Position numbers and translations under genes: made by a program. 64,000 nucleotides of DNA from Haemaphysalis longicornis. Lineage: Eukaryota > Arthropoda > Arachnida > Ixodida > Ixodidae. Below are positions 10,206 through 19,479 of this stretch, in pieces. Within the stretch, counting starts at the first letter, position 1. Each line of letters starts with the position of its first letter. Below the pieces are notes generated by a model that was given only the letters and a program-made list of their open reading frames with translations, did no database searches and had not been told where the DNA came from. Location of the stretch: assembly GCA_013339765.2 (NCBI GenBank), contig JABSTR010001154.1:1736001-1800000 (forward strand). Direction: 5' to 3'.

Positions 10206-10802
10206 ATAAGCCATGCGGTGGGCGTTTCCGCTGGATCCATGCTTTTAGTTAAACAGTCTTGGTGCAGTCATGCAGACCGTTGTAAGTTGTTCGAAAGGTC
10301 GATTCATTGTTTGCGACATTAACTACTTGTCATATCCGTTGGCGTGTAATAGCCATCTATGCAGCAACGAGAGTCGAAGTACAAAAAGTGTTTTTTTCAG
10401 GTGGTGCGTTCTTGGTTACACACTGAACGATTTATTATTTTTCTGGGGGATTTTAACTGTGTGCTTTCCGCTCACGACAAATCAAGCAAAACGCCATTCC
10501 GCGACGCCAGTACTTCTGTTGTCCAAGGGGCATTTGCAGAATCTTGAGTCGAGATATCGGCGAAGTAAATGTGTGTGCACGACATGTGCAAATCACGCAT
10601 TTTCAGCGAGAGAGCCACGCCCTCTCGGACCGCGTTTATGTCTCTGTTGAATCTATTTCGCGAGTGTCATGACTATTGTGTCACACCAGTGTCATTTAGT
10701 GACCTTTGTCTAGTGCCTTTCTGTCTTGGTAGGGCGAAGCAAAACGTGAATTTTAATTGGAACCTCTGGAAAATAAACAATAAGTTATTGCAAGACGAAT
10801 AA
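10206..10802 (+). pseudogene. LINE-F ORF2, endonuclease middle and C-terminus
   Basis: Continues the interrupted domain: SHAVGVSAGSMLLVKQS near 10206-10255, FIIFLGDFNCVLSAHDKSSK (about 10427-10490, the GDFN block), SRTAFMSLLN, then the C-terminal box SFSDLCLV (about 10693-10716), which should be SDH: the active-site His is Leu. It ends with FNWNLWKINNKLLQDE before a stop near 10800. Several frame shifts. Catalytically dead. Confidence 0.75.
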
Positions 10803-10814
10803 TTTATGCTTGCC

Positions 10815-11214
10815 GTGAGCAAAAAAAAAAAAAATGCAGCATCCTCCACTCCGTGGATGATTGCGAGGGTGCGGAGTACGGGGACTCGAAATGACATCCA
10901 AGTTGCACCCCGAGTGACATCCGATTTGCGCCCCGACCTTCATTCCATTTGAGCCGTGAGTTGCAACCTTGATTATTCCCTAAATGAAACTGCGACTGGC
11001 GGCTCAAATCGAATTTTGTTTGATGGTGGCGTGCGCACGGATGGACGCGGATGGACCATTGGTAGGGTCCTAAGGTACTCTGCATCGTTACAGGTGAGGA
11101 GTAAGCCGTTTGACTCTCGGTAACTCGCGGTCGTAGCCAAATGGGTAAGACGACTGACACTAACTCTGTCTGGTCTATTAGGACACATGTCCTGCCGCTG
11201 CCTGTGTGATTTTT
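10815..11214. other. unassigned insertion inside LINE-F
   Basis: Begins with a run of 14 A (10820-10833) and separates LINE-F endonuclease from its RT. A block at about 11025-11085 (GTGCGCACGGATGGACGCGG, GGTCCTAAGGTACTCTGCA) recurs in altered form at 11597-11645, on the other side of the HINE copy at 11215. No reading frame recognised. Confidence 0.45.
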
Positions 11215-11572
11215 AAATGCAGAACATTTCAGTAACTCACGATGTCACCCGCGTTTGACGTCCGTATCGTAGTCCGCACCCCTCCCCCTACACTATATAA
11301 AAAAAAATACTATCCGGCGCCTGGTTTCGATCCCTCGACCCTGCGGGCGGAACGCAATGTACATGATGCTCTACCCACTGCGCCACAAAGCCGACACAGA
11401 ATGGAGGCTACGAACCCGCTTATATCCTTGACTCATTCAAACTACGTCAAGAAGCTGCTGATACAACGCATTCACTACCACCAACTCCCCAAACACTAAA
11501 CGTTAACGCAATACACCCACTCCCTATGCTACGCATTTACTCGAGGTCCCCCTTGCGGGGAGATGGGCCCAA
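11215..11572 (+). mobile_element. Helentron-like non-autonomous element (HINE), member 1
   Basis: 5' end AAATGCAGAACATTT follows TTTT; AACTCACGATGTCACCC comes next, as in members 2 and 3. Near the 3' end ATGCTACGCATTTACTCGAG is the inverted-repeat partner, followed by the hairpin TCCCCCTTGCGGGGA and GATGGGCCCA before a T-run. Inside, on the minus strand, lies a tRNA-like cassette (11319-11390). About 358 bp, no protein. Inserted in DNA between the LINE-F endonuclease and RT. Confidence 0.6.
11319..11390 (-). repeat. tRNA-like cassette inside HINE member 1
   Basis: On the minus strand: TGTGGCGCAGTGGGTAGAG (A-box-like) then GATCGAAACC (B-box-like) about 45 bases later. The spacing suits an internal pol III promoter. 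It is not a usable tRNA, as no full cloverleaf closes. The same cassette is at 35993-36060. Confidence 0.6.
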
Positions 11573-11659
11573 TTTTTTTGCGATTGTAAATGATATGCGC
11601 ACGGATGCGGACGGACCTTATGCGGTCCTAAAGTACTCCGCACCTACAAATTAAGCATA

Positions 11660-12434
11660 TAGCATTTACGACGAACGGCGCCCATAGTTGGAACGTTACA
11701 AGCAAGAAATAAAAATGACTGCATTAGAAAGGTCGAGTGCTATGAAGCATTCAGAACGTATGAAAGAGTATTGCTCCCTAGTACCCGTACATCGCTTATT
11801 AACGAAGAATGTCATGCATAAAGAGGAGATCGGAAGCCTGGAAAGCGCAGCTCGAGGTAATAGACAGAGATAAGTACCATGGCGCCCTGATAAGGGCGAG
11901 AGCGGAAAGGATGCTGATAGGTGAGGCACGTGCCAAGAGAGCACTCGGAACTGAGAAGAGGTATGCCAGTAGAAAAGAAATAACTGAAATCGAAAGTGGT
12001 GGTGTGATGTTAACCGATCGTGCTGAAATTTGCACATGTGTTTAAAGAACTTATGACACATCCTTTTCTTTTCGCCTCAAGTGATTTAAAAAAATTTTAT
12101 ACGCGAATTCCTGGATTTGTTTAAATCCGGACTAATCTCGAAGCGCTGATTACCATTGGTGAAGTTATTCAGGGCCATTGAAGGGTTAAGCCCTGGAAAT
12201 ACACCAAGTCCAGACGGCTAAGGAGCAGCCTTTTATGAAAGCTTTCAAGTGTGAGCTGAGCCCAGCGTTGTGTAGGTCACGTTTTCACTGAGGCGTACGA
12301 GAAAGTGCTTCCCCCGTCATTCACTCTCTCTCACACTGTACTCGTTCAAAAACTGATGATAGAGGGAAACTGAGGAAGGTCATGTGCGTATCGCCCCATT
12401 TGCCTCACTAACGTGGATTATAAAATACTAATGA
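11660..12434 (+). pseudogene. LINE-F ORF2, linker and RT N-terminus
   Basis: Reads LERYKQEIKMTALERSSAMK, then, after a shift, YHGALIRARAERMLIGEARA and KRALGTEKRYASRKEITEIE, the charged linker between endonuclease and RT in this LINE type. Downstream one sees SLEALITIGEV, FTEAYEKVLPPSFTLSHTVL and YRPICLTNVDYKIL, the RT fingers. The LTPGKTPGPDG-type block is damaged to KPWKYTKSRR. Interrupted at 12435 by a SINE. Confidence 0.75.
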
Positions 12435-12613
12435 TTGATTGTAGGGTTTAAACGCGCCGACGCAAACGCAGGCGATGAGGCGCGCCGTAGTGGAGGGCTC
12501 CGGATTAATTTTGACCACCTCGGGACACACGTACACGTAGCACACGTAAATCTCGTACACACGGGCGTTTTTGCTTTTCGCCTCCATCAGAAAAGCGGCC
12601 GCCGCGGCCGGGA
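12435..12613 (-). mobile_element. Ruka-like SINE, 5'-truncated, with 15-bp target duplication
   Basis: Matches the 3' two thirds of the full copy at 20958-21209 (AAGCGGCCGCCGCGGCCGGGAA, shared over GCCTCCATCAGAAAAGCGGC, and TCCGGATTAATTTTGACCAC, plus-strand reading). The tRNA-like 5' part is missing. It is flanked by identical 15-mers ATAAAATACTAATGA (12420-12434 and 12614-12628), so it arrived by target-primed insertion into LINE-F. An extra segment near 12520-12545 (ACACGTACACGTAGCACACG) differs from the full copy. The name Ruka is from memory. Confidence 0.85.
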
Positions 12614-14486
12614 ATAAAATACTAATGAAAATCCTAGCAAAACGTTTGCAGTTCGTAGTTCAAGATATAGTTGGAACCCATCAAACGTGGGGCATAAAGG
12701 GCCGTTCAATTACAACAAATATACATGTAGACAGATGCATCTTAGACTGTTGTGACAAAACGGATCAAGTGGTATCAATGCTGCAAGTAGATTTAGAGAA
12801 GGCATTTGACGAGGTGTAACATGAAATAATGACGAAAATTCTTGAACACGTGAATGCAGGGAGAATAATTACTGGAGGAGTGCATATGGCGTACAAGGAG
12901 TGCAACTCACGTATTACAGTGAACACATCTGTCAGCGCTGCCATTAGAGTGAGGCGCTCGGTTAGACAGGGCTGCCCCCTATCATGTTTGCCTCTTTTCA
13001 AGTTACATTGAATAGTTCTGTGCCGACGTCACCCACAGTCGTAAAATTCGGGGCTTGCTTTGCAAGCGTGCGAAGTGCGCGCACTTGCTTACGCCGATGA
13101 TATCGCTGTGTTCTGTATACGGATACAAGCAGCGTAAACCAGAGTATTGATATTTTAAAAAGGTTTTGCAAATATAGCGGTAGCAGCGTTAACTGGGATA
13201 TGTGACTTGGTTTTTTGGCATAGTAAATGGCAATCGAAGCCCAGGGTATTTGCACTTATAAACTGGGTAGCAACGCCCACGAGGTACTTAGGTGTCCCGC
13301 TTGAAAATTATCGGGATAGTGACCCATAATGGCGAAGGCAAGCAATCGAGATACGGGAAAAGTGTGGGGGAAGCAACTATCCGTTTTCGCACGTGCTGCT
13401 GTTCGTAATTTGTTTTTCGTATCCAAATTGTGGTACGTGATGCAGGTATTACACTGTGGGCATGCCAATGTACAAAGATTGCACCGTGTGTTTGCCGTGT
13501 TTTTATGGGGTTCCTCATGGGAGCGAACGAGTCGGACAAACCTGTTTCGTCGTGTCCGCTCCGGTGTACTTTCTTTGGTGCACTTATTCTTACGCGGAGT
13601 AGTAAACCGTTTCCTTTTTCTGCGAGATGTACGCGACCCTTTTTTGCACAGAGTGTGTCAGCTTCGTTTGGGGAGCAGCGCTGCCCGAATTGGTTGTTTC
13701 TTGTTGCGTTTATGGTGGCGGAATCCATGGCTACCTACGTGAAGTTGTAGTTGCCACAAGGTTTCTTCGGGCCCGCTTCACCTTGGCGTACTTATCTCAA
13801 GCGTCGAGGAAGAAATTGCATAAGGATCTCGTCGATACGATCTTACCGATCCGACTGTACAGGCCCTTACATCGTGTAGGGCGTGGGCTAGATGTTCTTT
13901 GGCGCCGTGAAGAGAATGTCAGCTCCTGGCTATGTTAAATTGTTTTTCTTTACATTGCATGTGGGAGTACTACCAGCAAAAGCATGGATGACTGAGAAAG
14001 GTTTATTTGTGCCTCGGGGTCTTGATTGCTCCCCATGAGAAAAGCCGGAGACCATCGAACACGTGTTCATAGATTGGTTGGACGGGGCCTCCTATGGGAT
14101 GCGTTACAGCGTACCTTAAAGAAAGACTTCCTGTGGATAGCCGTGGAATTAGAGTTTTAGCCATAAAAAATAAAGGGGGGTTCCATACGACTTCATCATG
14201 TTACTGGCCCTACACGGTATATGGAAGGCTCGCATGGCGCCGTCGGTACAATGAGGTAGATGCGAGGCCAGGGAGGGAATATTTTTGTGATAATGTCCGT
14301 TACATAGTCGAGATATTTAAAGCCAAGCCTCGTCCACCCGAGTGGGTGACTGTGCTGGAGAGTGTGGTGAGGCTACCAGCCTTCTTAAACCTGACATACC
14401 TGCAAGATATATGTGCTTGTGACTTCTCACGTGGTGTAATTTTGTTGATGTTTTTAATGTATGTATTGACCCAAACCAGGGAATAA
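12614..14486 (+). pseudogene. LINE-F ORF2, reverse transcriptase and C-terminal domain
   Basis: The RT resumes after the SINE: MKILAKRLQFVVQDIVG, HQTWGIKGRSI, VDLEKAFDEV (about 12785-12815, catalytic Asp kept), VRQGCPLS (about 12960-12985), then the intact YADD at 13090-13101 in a shifted frame. Thumb and C-terminal segments follow: LWYVMQVLHCGHANVQRLHR, FLWGSSWERTSRTNLF, SRKKLHKDLVDTILPIRLYR, and last GREYFCDNVRYIVEIFKAKP with EWVTVLESVVRLPAFLN. A stop and poly-A-like end lie near 14486. No RNase H; closest in feel to L1/Tx1-type LINEs (inference). Several stops and shifts. Confidence 0.8.
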
Positions 14487-14490
14487 AAAA

Positions 14491-14748
14491 AAAATTACAC
14501 CATCTTCCCGTAGGGGAACCCTGAGTAGTATGCAAAGCAGCCATGGGGTCGATTCAAGTGCCCATTAGTTTTCAGTTCGTCGTTTCCGTTAGGTTGAGGT
14601 ACGTAGCTACCGTTATATTTACAGTTTGGTTTCCATAGTAACTACCACACTTTTCACTTACCGGAACTACGAAATGGGAAATTGCGTTGAGCCCATGGCT
14701 GTTTCGCATACTTCTCAGGGTTCCCCTACGGGAAGATGGTGTAATTTT
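14491..14748. mobile_element. MITE-like element with 57-bp terminal inverted repeats
   Basis: Left terminal repeat 14491-14547 and right 14692-14748 pair at 54 of 57 positions; the end reads AAAATTACACCATCTTCCCG. The interior (about 144 bp) has no reading frame. It sits directly on the A-rich 3' end of LINE-F, so the exact target duplication cannot be read. Superfamily not assigned. Confidence 0.8.
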
Positions 14749-14757
14749 ATTAGATGC

Positions 14758-14966
14758 GACAGGGCTGTGTCCCTCCCTTGTCGTTGTTGCGCCGTCCACA
14801 CCCCCACTGCGCATGCTCGGCTTGCTGAACGCCAGGTGGTGTCTTACCCTTTAATGGCTCCTGGAGCGACAGTGTTACCGGTGTCTTCCTGGGCCGGCCT
14901 GAGATGAGCCGAGCATGCGCAGTGGGGGTGTGGACGGCGCCACAACAAGGGAGAGACATAGCCCGA
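14758..14966. mobile_element. second inverted-repeat element with shared inner motif
   Basis: Arms about 14758-14821 and 14908-14966; the inner 31 bp (14791-14821 against 14908-14938, starting GCCGTCCACACC) are perfectly complementary, the outer part has indels. The loop carries a 37-bp motif (GGAGCGACAGTGTTACCGGT, about 14862-14898) found twice more at 18433-18470 and 18500-18539. Begins 9 bp after the MITE at 14491. Confidence 0.65.
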
Positions 14967-15144
14967 CCACGGAGCAAGACATAGAGGAGCGCCGACTGTT
15001 GCCCAGAAAAAAATCATTTGCTCGGGCCGATAATGTCCAGGCGCCGCCGGCCGCCCAGCTTTCCCTTTGCTCTCTTCCACCTTCGTTCGCCCTCTCGTCG
15101 CTGTGCCTCTGTACATGGCTCTTCCCTTCTTCACTCTCCCCAGA
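14967..15144. other. no gene seen
   Basis: GC-rich spacer, pyrimidine-rich at 15055-15145. No feature. Confidence 0.4.
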
Positions 15145-17035
15145 GGCGTTGTTGTTGTAGAACTTTTATTGTGAGAAGAAAGGGGAAGGGGGCAGGGGTG
15201 AAAAGTTGAAAGGGAGTTCATGGGTGGGGCCCAACGTCCAGGGCTCCAGATGCAACGGCTCCCACCTTGGCTCTCTGGATCAGACGTAGCTGATCTTCGA
15301 GAGATGAGCTGGTAAGGGCTGCCTCCCATGTCTCGATAGGATTAATCTGTATACTATTGTTTCCTGGGGCCAGATGACCGGGCAAGCCCAGGTTGCGTGA
15401 AATAGCGTGGCTATCTCTCCGCATTTTGTGCACGTTTCTTGGAAGGAATTGGGGAACATTTTTGCCAGTCGTGATTTATGTGGGTACGTGTTTGTTTGTA
15501 TTTGCCTCAGTATTTGAGCTTCTATAGCATTTAATTCCTTGTGTGGAGTAGGAAAAGGTGCTTCTCTTTTGCCTAATAAGCGAGAGTCTTTCTCCATATT
15601 TTCGGGGAGGGGGGTGTGATAAGCGTGATCGTCAGGTGTGCGGTGTGTGAGTTCACGCACTGCCTTGTCCGCTGCTTCATTACCCTCCAGTCCTTCGTGT
15701 CCGGGACACCATGTGATATTGTATTTTTTCCTCAGTTCAGGTGGAAGAAGGTTTTTGAGGCGTTTTGGTATTCTTCCTGCGGCAAGATTCAATACTGCTC
15801 TCTTGGAGTCTGTTATTGTGTTCAGACTCTGCTCGTCTTTTCGCCGAGTCGAATTGCCATGAGGATGGCACCAGTCTCTGCTTCTTCTGTGTTTGAATGT
15901 CTAATTGTCATGCAATCTTGCAGAGCTCCCTTGAAATCTGTGACCACAGGGTGGCGTTGGTTTTGTCACGTGTTCCAGCATCCGTATAGACCGTGTTTTC
16001 ATGATCCTTGAATTTTTTCCTGAGGTATTTGACTCTCGCTTGCCTTCTGTCTTTGTGTACAGTGGGGTCCATGTTTTTCGGTAGAGGAAGGGTTTTGATG
16101 TGACTGCGCTGTTCAGGTTTCAAGTCCGTCATGGCGTCCAGTCGTGTTCTTTCTGGGGGGCTACCTATCTTCCAAAGGATGGATCTCCCAGTTTTAGTGG
16201 TGGCAAGCCTTTCCTTCTGGGCGATTAGTAATGCTTCCTTGATTTCTTCGAAGGTGTTGTACACTCCTAATTGAAAGAATTTTTCCGTGGACGTGTACGA
16301 TGGTAGGCCCAGTGCTGCTTTATATGCCGTCTTGATGATAATGTTTATTTGTTTTTTGTCTTGTTTGTTTAGGTTGTGATACGGTAAGCTGTACGCCAGC
16401 CTACTCGTGACGAGGACTTGCATGATTCTTAATGTTTCCTCTTCCTTCAATCCGGCTCTCCCTTTGGTGATTCTCTTCACAATTCGGGCTAGCTGGGTTG
16501 AAGATTTACTGATTTTTTCAATAGTGAGATCGGCTCTTCCGTTTCTCTGTATTGTCATTCCCAGGACGCGAATGTGGTCTCTTTCTGGGATTACGGATTG
16601 GCCAATCTTCACAGCTATCTTCTCTTCCTTGTTGCTGCTTCGGTGTGCGTGGATTCTTACTATCTCTGATTTTTCCGGGGCGCACTGGAGTCCATTTTCG
16701 CCTGCCAGCTTTACTACCCAGTTTACGGCGTTCTGAAGATGCCTTTCTTTTTCTGTAGTTGACCCTTGCGTCGCCCATATCGTTATATCATCTGCATAGA
16801 TGACGTGTCCAATGTTCGGGAGTTCTCTCAGCTTGTTCGCGATCTTTATCATCGAAATGTTGAAGAGGAGAGGGGATATGATGGATCCCTGTGGCGTGCC
16901 TTGAATTTGACATCTGAAAGGGTTTTGATCTCAGTTGGCCAATTCCTACCGTTGCTGTTCTGTTGGATAGGAACGCAGAGGCGTCTTTTCTTTCGCAGCG
17001 ACGTCTGTCGTATGCCTGTCCTACTATGCAGGAGG
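15145..17035 (-). mobile_element. LINE-D: RT plus RNase H, 3' end with CAA tail
   Basis: Best preserved RNase H LINE of the window. A 314-codon open frame (16852-15908) holds YADDITIW (YADD at 16798-16787) and ends with the RNase H start ENTVYTDAG. Before it, in the same frame, GTPQGSIISPLLFNI (about 16900-16855); further upstream FLSNRTATVGIGQLRS lies in another frame, so there is a shift near 16905. The rest of RNase H (TITDSKRAVLNLAA, WCPGHEGLEGNEAADKAVRE) and the tail motif CTKCGEIATLFHATWAC follow at 15830-15370. The 3' end is a short CAA repeat at about 15147. 5'-truncated near 17035, so RT motif A is lost. Confidence 0.85.
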
Positions 17036-18049
17036 AATGCCTGCACGCGCGGAATTTAAACACCCGTGCGCAGCCGGAATAGACGGCGCAGATAATCGCA
17101 CGCCATCGCATACATGTCGATCGCTTAATCCCTATCAGGGGGGCGTTTATTCTGACATTATGAAGACCCGCTAAAATATGTACTAACCCAGCAGATGTAA
17201 GACGCAACAAAACGACGGCGACTTCAGAAGCACCAAAGAATGACAAAGAGTAATATGAAACGCGACAACATGCAGTCTAGCGTGATTCTGCTTACGACAA
17301 ATCGATGCAGCGCAAAAATTTACCCTCTGTTGTTGGCCCGCTCTCCGGCCCGCGTGCTTAATTATTGTATGCTGCTTTTGCGCTATGAACAACGCTTACA
17401 AGTTCGCCCGGAGTCTCCATCGGCAAACGGCAATGATACACACATTTCTGTGCCAATGACTGAATTGGACGGTTGCCCTGTTGTAATAAGTATACAAAAA
17501 CACTGTCAGCTTGATAAGGCACCCAAGAATATCAAACGCAACCTTCATTCTAACTCATGCCGCAACTTACCGCCCCATGTTCACTGTCGCTCTACGGTCG
17601 TGTTATCTCGTCGATAACGTCGTGGACTCCAAATAAAATGCTGCAATTTGTATGGCTGCAATTTTAGGCCTACCAGGTTTCCCGGCGCTTTTTTTTTTCT
17701 TTAAGCGGCTGACAGACAAAACAACCGGCTCGTCAAACCTTTTATTTCGGCGAGTCATCAACACAGAGATATAGGGTCCGGATGAATTCAAATATCGCGA
17801 AATGAAGGCTTGTGAAAAGACCGCAATGTCAGGGCCTCGATCTTGAGCAGATTGCTACGTCGCGGGCAGTCGCGGGTGATGTTATCGCGTTTATGTTATT
17901 TTCTGATGAGCGTGTGAGTGCCGGTCTGTGTTCTAGGCACACTCTGTGTTCTAGGCACACCATCGACTTCATCAGTGGACGTAAGTTTGAGAACGGCGAG
18001 AAAGCTGAGGGAACTTTGATATCGCTAGTGACCAGAACCAGTTGCTCCT
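17036..18049. other. no gene seen
   Basis: No convincing frame. A T-run lies at 17692-17700 and a small direct repeat (GTGTTCTAGGCACAC) at 17928-17960. Confidence 0.4.
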
Positions 18050-18235
18050 TTCGCCTTTTGTAAAACCTGTTAAAAACACAGCCGAATTGGTGTTCTCAAA
18101 TTTACAAAACGGAGTCACATTTTGCACTGCGCAAAGGTTGTGTTTGTTACTAGCCATATGTCTATATGTGGGCTCTACATTTTGTTTTCCCGCCATGCAA
18201 ACCAATACCTAACGTATCTTTGCCGTAGGACCACT
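18050..18235 (-). repeat. dispersed repeat family W, copy 1
   Basis: Reverse complement resembles 48245-48425: CAAAGATACGTTAGGTATTG, GGAAAACAAAATGTAGAG, then a weaker stretch around GACTCCGTT. Two diverged copies in one window indicate an interspersed repeat. Class unknown. Confidence 0.55.
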
Positions 18236-18424
18236 CATTCCTTCGGGTCCGGGTTACTTAGAAGGTGGCTGTCGAACTAGTTATTCAAGCCGTGCGAAGG
18301 AGAGCGCAATGTACGCGAAGCGGTGCCACGCAGACCCAAAGCAATCCGTGCCCAAAACTACGTCGCCGAAGCAGACGACAAAAGCCGACGGAATGCGTTC
18401 CGCCAACTTGCTCCGTGGCCCCGA

Positions 18425-18545
18425 CATGAGATGCTGGAGCGACAGTGTTGCCAGTGTCTTCCTGTGCCTGGCACGAGGACGAGCACGCTTCCCTAAAGGG
18501 CTCCTGGAGCGGCAGTGTTGCCGGTGTCTTCCTGGGCCAGCGGAT
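18425..18545. repeat. two copies of a 37-bp motif
   Basis: CTGGAGCGACAGTGTTGCC... at about 18433-18470 and CTGGAGCGGCAGTGTTGCC... at 18500-18539, offset about 68 bp, ending in GTGTCTTCCTG. A third copy is the loop of the inverted-repeat element at 14758-14966. Confidence 0.65.
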
Positions 18546-18624
18546 AGGATGGACGACGGACGTGGAGCCGAGTGCACGAGATGCTTTGTATCTAAAAAAG
18601 CCACGACGGCCGCCACGGCGGAAC

Positions 18625-18703
18625 GCTATGTGGCTCTACCTGGGTCCAGCGAGCGAGATACGATGACCAGTCGAGCCCCTAAAGTGCTCTGCACTTAAAA
18701 GCA
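18625..18703 (+). repeat. dispersed repeat family V, copy 1
   Basis: TATGTGGCTCTACCTGGGTC ... CCCTAAAGTGCTCTGC ... CTTAAAAG matches the reverse complement of 35338-35415. The block AAGTGCTCTGCACTT is itself palindromic, and looks like an element end. Confidence 0.55.
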
Positions 18704-18799
18704 CATGGACCGCGAGATCCGCGCACTGCGTCGGCTCGCTCCACCACGTATGTTCCACAATGCGGTCGGTGCCGCAATGTTCGTTGTGACAACTGGACG

Positions 18800-19470
18800 G
18801 AGCCTCCGTCCAGTGGTCAGGAGAAGTTGTGGTGGGGTGGGGGTCAGAGGGGCAGGCCCACATGTGGCGTTGCACTGTGGATTTAGCGCCGCAATGCGGG
18901 AAGAGCGGAGAGGGGTAGGCGGATGGGTAAATGTGGTGAAGGAGGGCTCGATTGGGAAGATTCCGTTTGGAGGCGACGCCACAGCCGTTCCTCCGAGCGG
19001 GTTAGGGGATGGGTGAGCCGGGGGCAGCGTGTAGCGGGAGAGGCGGTAGTAATCTGTAACCTCCCTGTAAGCGGTGAGGGAGTCCCTGGCGGAGTAAACT
19101 CCTTGACCGGAAGTGGTCTCGTCAAGCGCACGGGTGACGAGTGCTCGTGCCGCCTTATGAGCCACTCCGCGCCGCCTAGTCCCGTGTGTGCCGGTAACCA
19201 GAGGAGCTCCGTAGGATGCTGGGGGGCTGAATTTTGAAGCAGAATTTTGCAGGCTAGCGTGGAGATACTGCCGCTAGCAAAACTTTTGATGGCCGTTTTT
19301 GAATCAGATAACATTAGATCAGAGGGAGGCCGGTGTGCGAGAGCCAGGGCTGTGACCACCTCTTCCGTAACATGTGGGGTTGTGGTGGGAATAGTGAGAG
19401 ACGTGAGATGAGTAGTAGTCGGCGAGGAGACGACAGCTACAGGCTTGTTGCTGCATCTACGTAGAAGGTG
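18800..19470 (-). mobile_element. LINE-A, second copy (RNase H remnant)
   Basis: Reads ALALAHRPPSDLMLSDSKTA and TELLWLPAHTGLGGAEWL, parallel to the RNase H of 1-2015 (LSDSKTAIRNFAAG, WTPAHTGLGGNEAA). The NEAA of the last block is disrupted by a frame shift near 19165. The C-terminal part continues to about 18800, where GGCAGGCCCACATGTGG matches the first copy. No RT left; truncated near 19470. Confidence 0.7.
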
Positions 19471-19479
19471 TTTGGCGAA

